DNA from: Parcubacteria group bacterium RIFCSPHIGHO2_01_FULL_47_10b
GTDB taxonomy: Bacteria; Patescibacteriota; Minisyncoccia; 2-01-FULL-47-10
Assembly: GCA_001824325.1 (NCBI GenBank)
Contig: MHXC01000011.1
Location: forward strand, 1-6,625
DNA: 6,625 nt
Direction of reading: 5' to 3'
The position numbers and the translations under genes are program-made. Positions 4,961 to 6,625 of this stretch are shown here, piece by piece. Position 1 is the stretch's first letter. The number at the start of each line of letters is the position of its first letter. The notes under the pieces are model-generated. The model was not told where the DNA came from, searched no databases, and saw only the letters and a program-made list of their open reading frames with translations.

Positions 4961-5578
4961 CTAGATCAACCCGCTTTCACGAATTTTTGTTTGGAAATAA
5001 AGCTCGATGTCTTGAGAGATAACAGCCGATTTGATAAATTCAATTGGCTCCGTCGCTACATCTTTCAGGTACACGAGCTGTTCGAGAAATAGCTTTGCAT
5101 CGAACGCAGAGGAGTATTTTTGAATGGCTAAGTCAATAATTTGTTTGAGGTCGGAATGGCCCTCATTCATGATAAAATACAAGTCGACGTAATCTTTAAG
5201 AGAAGCACGACGGCCTACGGTGTACGCTTTCGTTGCAGCGATTTCTGGGACTGACAGTAATGGTAGAAATTCTGTCTGTACTAATTCTAGCAGAATAGGA
5301 AAAGGATAATACAAGAACGTCACCTTTGTTCCAGCTACAATAAACGTGAGCTCGCTTTCATTATTGACACTTGGGGCGATCGATTGGCTAAACACTTTTT
5401 CTGCAGTTGCGAGCAAGTCTGTCAAGAGCGGTTTTGAGGAGAATAAATCAAAGTCAATCGAAATTCGATGTCCTATTTGTAGGGCTAATGCCGTTCCGCC
5501 AGCCAAGTAAAAACCTTCAAAACGTGAAAGTTTTTCAAATAGTGGCCGACTGTCTGATTTTATCGCTTCGAGATGCAT
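4961..5578 (-). CDS. AbiEii/AbiGii-family nucleotidyltransferase, second toxin-like gene
   Basis: The 205-residue protein has the AbiEii nucleotidyltransferase signature: FYLAGGTALALQIGHR at 23-38, then SIDFDLF with D42 and D44. Later come K117 in EIAATKAYT and GRRASLKDYVDLYF at 122-135 with K128, D129 and D132. The third acidic position of the palm is not seen: the strand that carries D109 in the first AbiEii reads TKVTFLYYPFPIL here (84-96). This belongs to the short subgroup often found with a DUF6922-like partner rather than AbiEi. The gene starts inside the upstream partner gene (44-nt overlap), so the two are translationally coupled. There is no Shine-Dalgarno sequence before the ATG at 5578. 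A toxin role is inferred from the family; the substrate is unknown. It has little sequence in common with the AbiEii at 1720-986 beyond the motifs, so it is not a recent duplicate. Confidence 0.88.
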   Translation of the reverse strand: MHLEAIKSDSRPLFEKLSRFEGFYLAGGTALALQIGHRISIDFDLFSSKPLLTDLLATAEKVFSQSIAPSVNNESELTFIVAGTKVTFLYYPFPILLELVQTEFLPLLSVPEIAATKAYTVGRRASLKDYVDLYFIMNEGHSDLKQIIDLAIQKYSSAFDAKLFLEQLVYLKDVATEPIEFIKSAVISQDIELYFQTKIRESGLI

Positions 5579-5840
5579 AGGTTAGCGTTTCAATGTTAAA
5601 TAGGGCTTTTGCTAAAGCTATGGCGCCAGGACGCAGAGCGGTTTCTGGGATATTTATAATGGTGGATTGAACCCTTTCTTTTCCGTAGAAATCGACTACC
5701 CACTTCAAATGTTCCCACATGCCAACGTTGAGGGTATTTGTGATAATTTCTGTGATATTTTTTTCAGGCGACACGCGGCTCAAATCATACGACCACATGA
5801 TCGGACGGAAGAAATCTGGCAATTGTTGGCTGTTTTCCAT
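5535..5840 (-). CDS. DUF6922-like protein, probable partner/antitoxin of the second AbiEii
   Basis: The 101-residue protein looks like DUF6922, a small helical family commonly encoded directly before an AbiEii-type nucleotidyltransferase. The expected pattern is present: LPDFFRPIMWSYDLSRV at 7-23 (the family's L..LFWD.D...I position), ITEIITNTLNVG at 29-40, a Trp-rich helix WEHLKWVVDFYGKERV at 42-57, and LRPGAIALAKALFNIE at 69-84. There is no membrane segment and no obvious helix-turn-helix. It overlaps the toxin-like gene by 44 nt. The ATG at 5840 falls about where transcription from the extended -10 upstream would begin, so the gene may be leaderless; Met15 (5798) is an alternative. Calling it an antitoxin rests on gene order, not on a known mechanism. 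Confidence 0.75.
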   Translation of the reverse strand: MENSQQLPDFFRPIMWSYDLSRVSPEKNITEIITNTLNVGMWEHLKWVVDFYGKERVQSTIINIPETALRPGAIALAKALFNIETLTYASRSDKIRQSATI

Positions 5841-5846
5841 GTGTAT

Positions 5847-5874
5847 ACTGTAGCATTTTTTAGCTGAAAATCAA
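5847..5874 (-). promoter_or_regulatory. Promoter of the DUF6922/AbiEii pair, leaderless geometry
   Basis: On the minus strand TTGATT (5874-5869), a 16-nt spacer and the extended -10 TGCTACAGT (5855-5847) are seen. A start 7 nt beyond the -10 falls at 5840, exactly the A of the ATG. A TGTATA half-site (5842-5847, + strand) like those in the two dyads overlaps the end of the -10. Confidence 0.45.
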
Positions 5875-5876
5875 CG

Positions 5877-6191
5877 TTAGAGAAGTTTCAGCGTTGCCAT
5901 GATAAACAAGCTTAACAAGGTAAATAGGACTCCATAGTAATATACCGTCCGAATTGTATCTTTTGGGAATTTTTTTATTGTACGGAAACCTACGATAGAT
6001 AGGACAACGCTAATAATGGTAGAATATAGGCTAAACCCGCTAAACAGAGATGAAAGCAAGGGAAAGAGGCAGTCAACATCTAGTGACGGCGGGGGACTTC
6101 CACAAGATGAATGGCCGAAGATTATCCCAGAGAGAGTCATCAAGAAAGAAAGCAGGGCAATAATGAAAAAAATATGCATCCATTTTTTCAT
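5877..6191 (-). CDS. Small membrane protein with SCGSP loop (104 residues)
   Basis: Three membrane segments are visible at about residues 5-26, 49-70 and 82-103. The loop between the first two carries SCGSPPP and a second Cys (C30 and C41), then FPLLSSLF. The basic linker RTIKKFPKDTIR before the last helix should be cytoplasmic, placing the Cys loop outside where a disulfide could form. The gene lies 22 nt after the 113-residue gene, whose product has the same SCGSP...C loop and the same basic linker followed by YG; the two look like diverged tandem paralogues in one operon. I do not know a named family. There is a weak AGG 5 nt before the ATG but no real Shine-Dalgarno sequence. Confidence 0.7.
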   Translation of the reverse strand: MKKWMHIFFIIALLSFLMTLSGIIFGHSSCGSPPPSLDVDCLFPLLSSLFSGFSLYSTIISVVLSIVGFRTIKKFPKDTIRTVYYYGVLFTLLSLFIMATLKLL

Positions 6192-6213
6192 AACCTATTT
6201 TGCCTCGAGGAGT

Positions 6214-6555
6214 TTAGTTTATTAGTTTAGCCAAAACCTTCAGGGAGTTTGGTATAAGAATTGATAGGATTTGAAACGCTATACCATAGAAAATGGTGCG
6301 AGACGGGAGAGTTTTTTTTCTGAGCAACCCAATACCGAAAAGAAGAAAGAATGGAATACTAATAACAACATTGAATACGAATAGCCAATTCGCTTCGTTG
6401 AATAATAAATCAAATGGAGCGTCACAGGTGCTGATCGGGCTTCCACAACTGCCAAGAAAACCAAATTCAACCAGAATAGCCCATAAAGTTATGGCAATAC
6501 TCAAAATAAGGGCAACGATTGAGTATATCAAGAAAATTCGGGCAATGATTTTCAT
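6214..6555 (-). CDS. Small membrane protein with SCGSP loop (113 residues)
   Basis: The segments are at about residues 7-29, 57-77 and 87-110. The outer loop has SCGSPISTCDAPFDLLF with C37 and C44, and the inner loop LLRKKTLPSRT is strongly basic, giving an inside N-terminus and an outside Cys loop. It shares the loop motif, the basic linker and the following YG with the 104-residue protein downstream, and the N-terminal style (MKIIARIF) with the 94-residue protein at 4820. It starts 10 nt after a possible stop codon of a gene entering from the right, so it may be internal to an operon. No Shine-Dalgarno sequence. Function unknown. Confidence 0.7.
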   Translation of the reverse strand: MKIIARIFLIYSIVALILSIAITLWAILVEFGFLGSCGSPISTCDAPFDLLFNEANWLFVFNVVISIPFFLLFGIGLLRKKTLPSRTIFYGIAFQILSILIPNSLKVLAKLIN

Positions 6556-6565
6556 AATAGTTCAA

Positions 6566-6625
6566 TTAGTTATCAGAGTCGCGTGCCATTGTACGCCTCC
6601 GGACTCCACCGCCTTCAGGGGCGAA
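6566..6625 (-). CDS. Possible C-terminal end of a gene entering from the right
   Basis: On the minus strand one frame reads 19 codons, ending in GGGVRRRTMARDSDN and a TAA at 6568-6566. A second frame is also open for 20 codons to a TGA at 6565-6563 (ending QWHATLITN). The stretch is more GC-rich than the gene that follows, which would suit coding DNA, but with only 60 nt I cannot decide the frame or the family. Confidence 0.3.
   Translation of the reverse strand, partial: FAPEGGGVRRRTMARDSDN

Overview
This is a bacterial chromosomal window in which every gene I can support lies on the minus strand, so transcription runs from high to low coordinates. The anchors are a complete ruvB (Holliday-junction branch-migration ATPase) and the N-terminal two thirds of a YebC/PmpR-family protein. 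Three traits point to a reduced-genome lineage such as Patescibacteria (Candidate Phyla Radiation): small genes, no convincing Shine-Dalgarno sequences, and many short membrane proteins of no known family. That placement is an inference and needs a database search. TGA acts as an ordinary stop, so the TGA=Gly code of Gracilibacteria/SR1 is not in use.

Layout from right to left, in the direction of transcription. At 6625-6566 there may be the last codons of a gene entering the window. Two small membrane proteins follow (6555-6214 and 6191-5877), which look like diverged tandem paralogues. Next is a two-gene unit: a DUF6922-like protein (5840-5535) overlapping an AbiEii-family nucleotidyltransferase (5578-4961). 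After a 140-nt gap with a dyad-symmetric operator-like site comes a third small membrane protein (4820-4536). The 335-nt gap before ruvB holds a GC-rich inverted-repeat element that could be a + strand structured RNA (4352-4517), a separate hairpin (4298-4320) and the ruvB promoter region. ruvB (4200-3172) is followed 4 nt later by an 84-residue two-helix membrane protein (3167-2913). That gene shares an ATGA stop/start overlap with a PH-like (bPH2/DUF304) membrane protein (2916-2362). Then comes a classical AbiE type IV toxin-antitoxin pair: AbiEi (2307-1717) and AbiEii (1720-986), also joined by ATGA. The left end holds a hypothetical charged 98-residue protein (847-551) and the yebC-family gene running off the window (387-1).

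How the parts may work together. ruvB and yebC are housekeeping genes. They are interleaved with two different AbiEii-type toxin modules, one with its usual AbiEi antitoxin and one with a DUF6922-like partner. The first AbiE promoter carries a perfect 16-bp palindrome, TGTACATATATGTACA, that covers the start codon. A second 16-bp dyad of the same 6-4-6 layout, with arms TGTATA/TATACA, lies after the second toxin gene and before the 94-residue membrane protein. Several promoters use extended -10 elements (TGnTAnnnT) so close to the ATG that the mRNAs would be leaderless or nearly so. The 98-residue gene has an unusual promoter whose spacer contains a run of ten G/C pairs, next to a perfect DnaA box.
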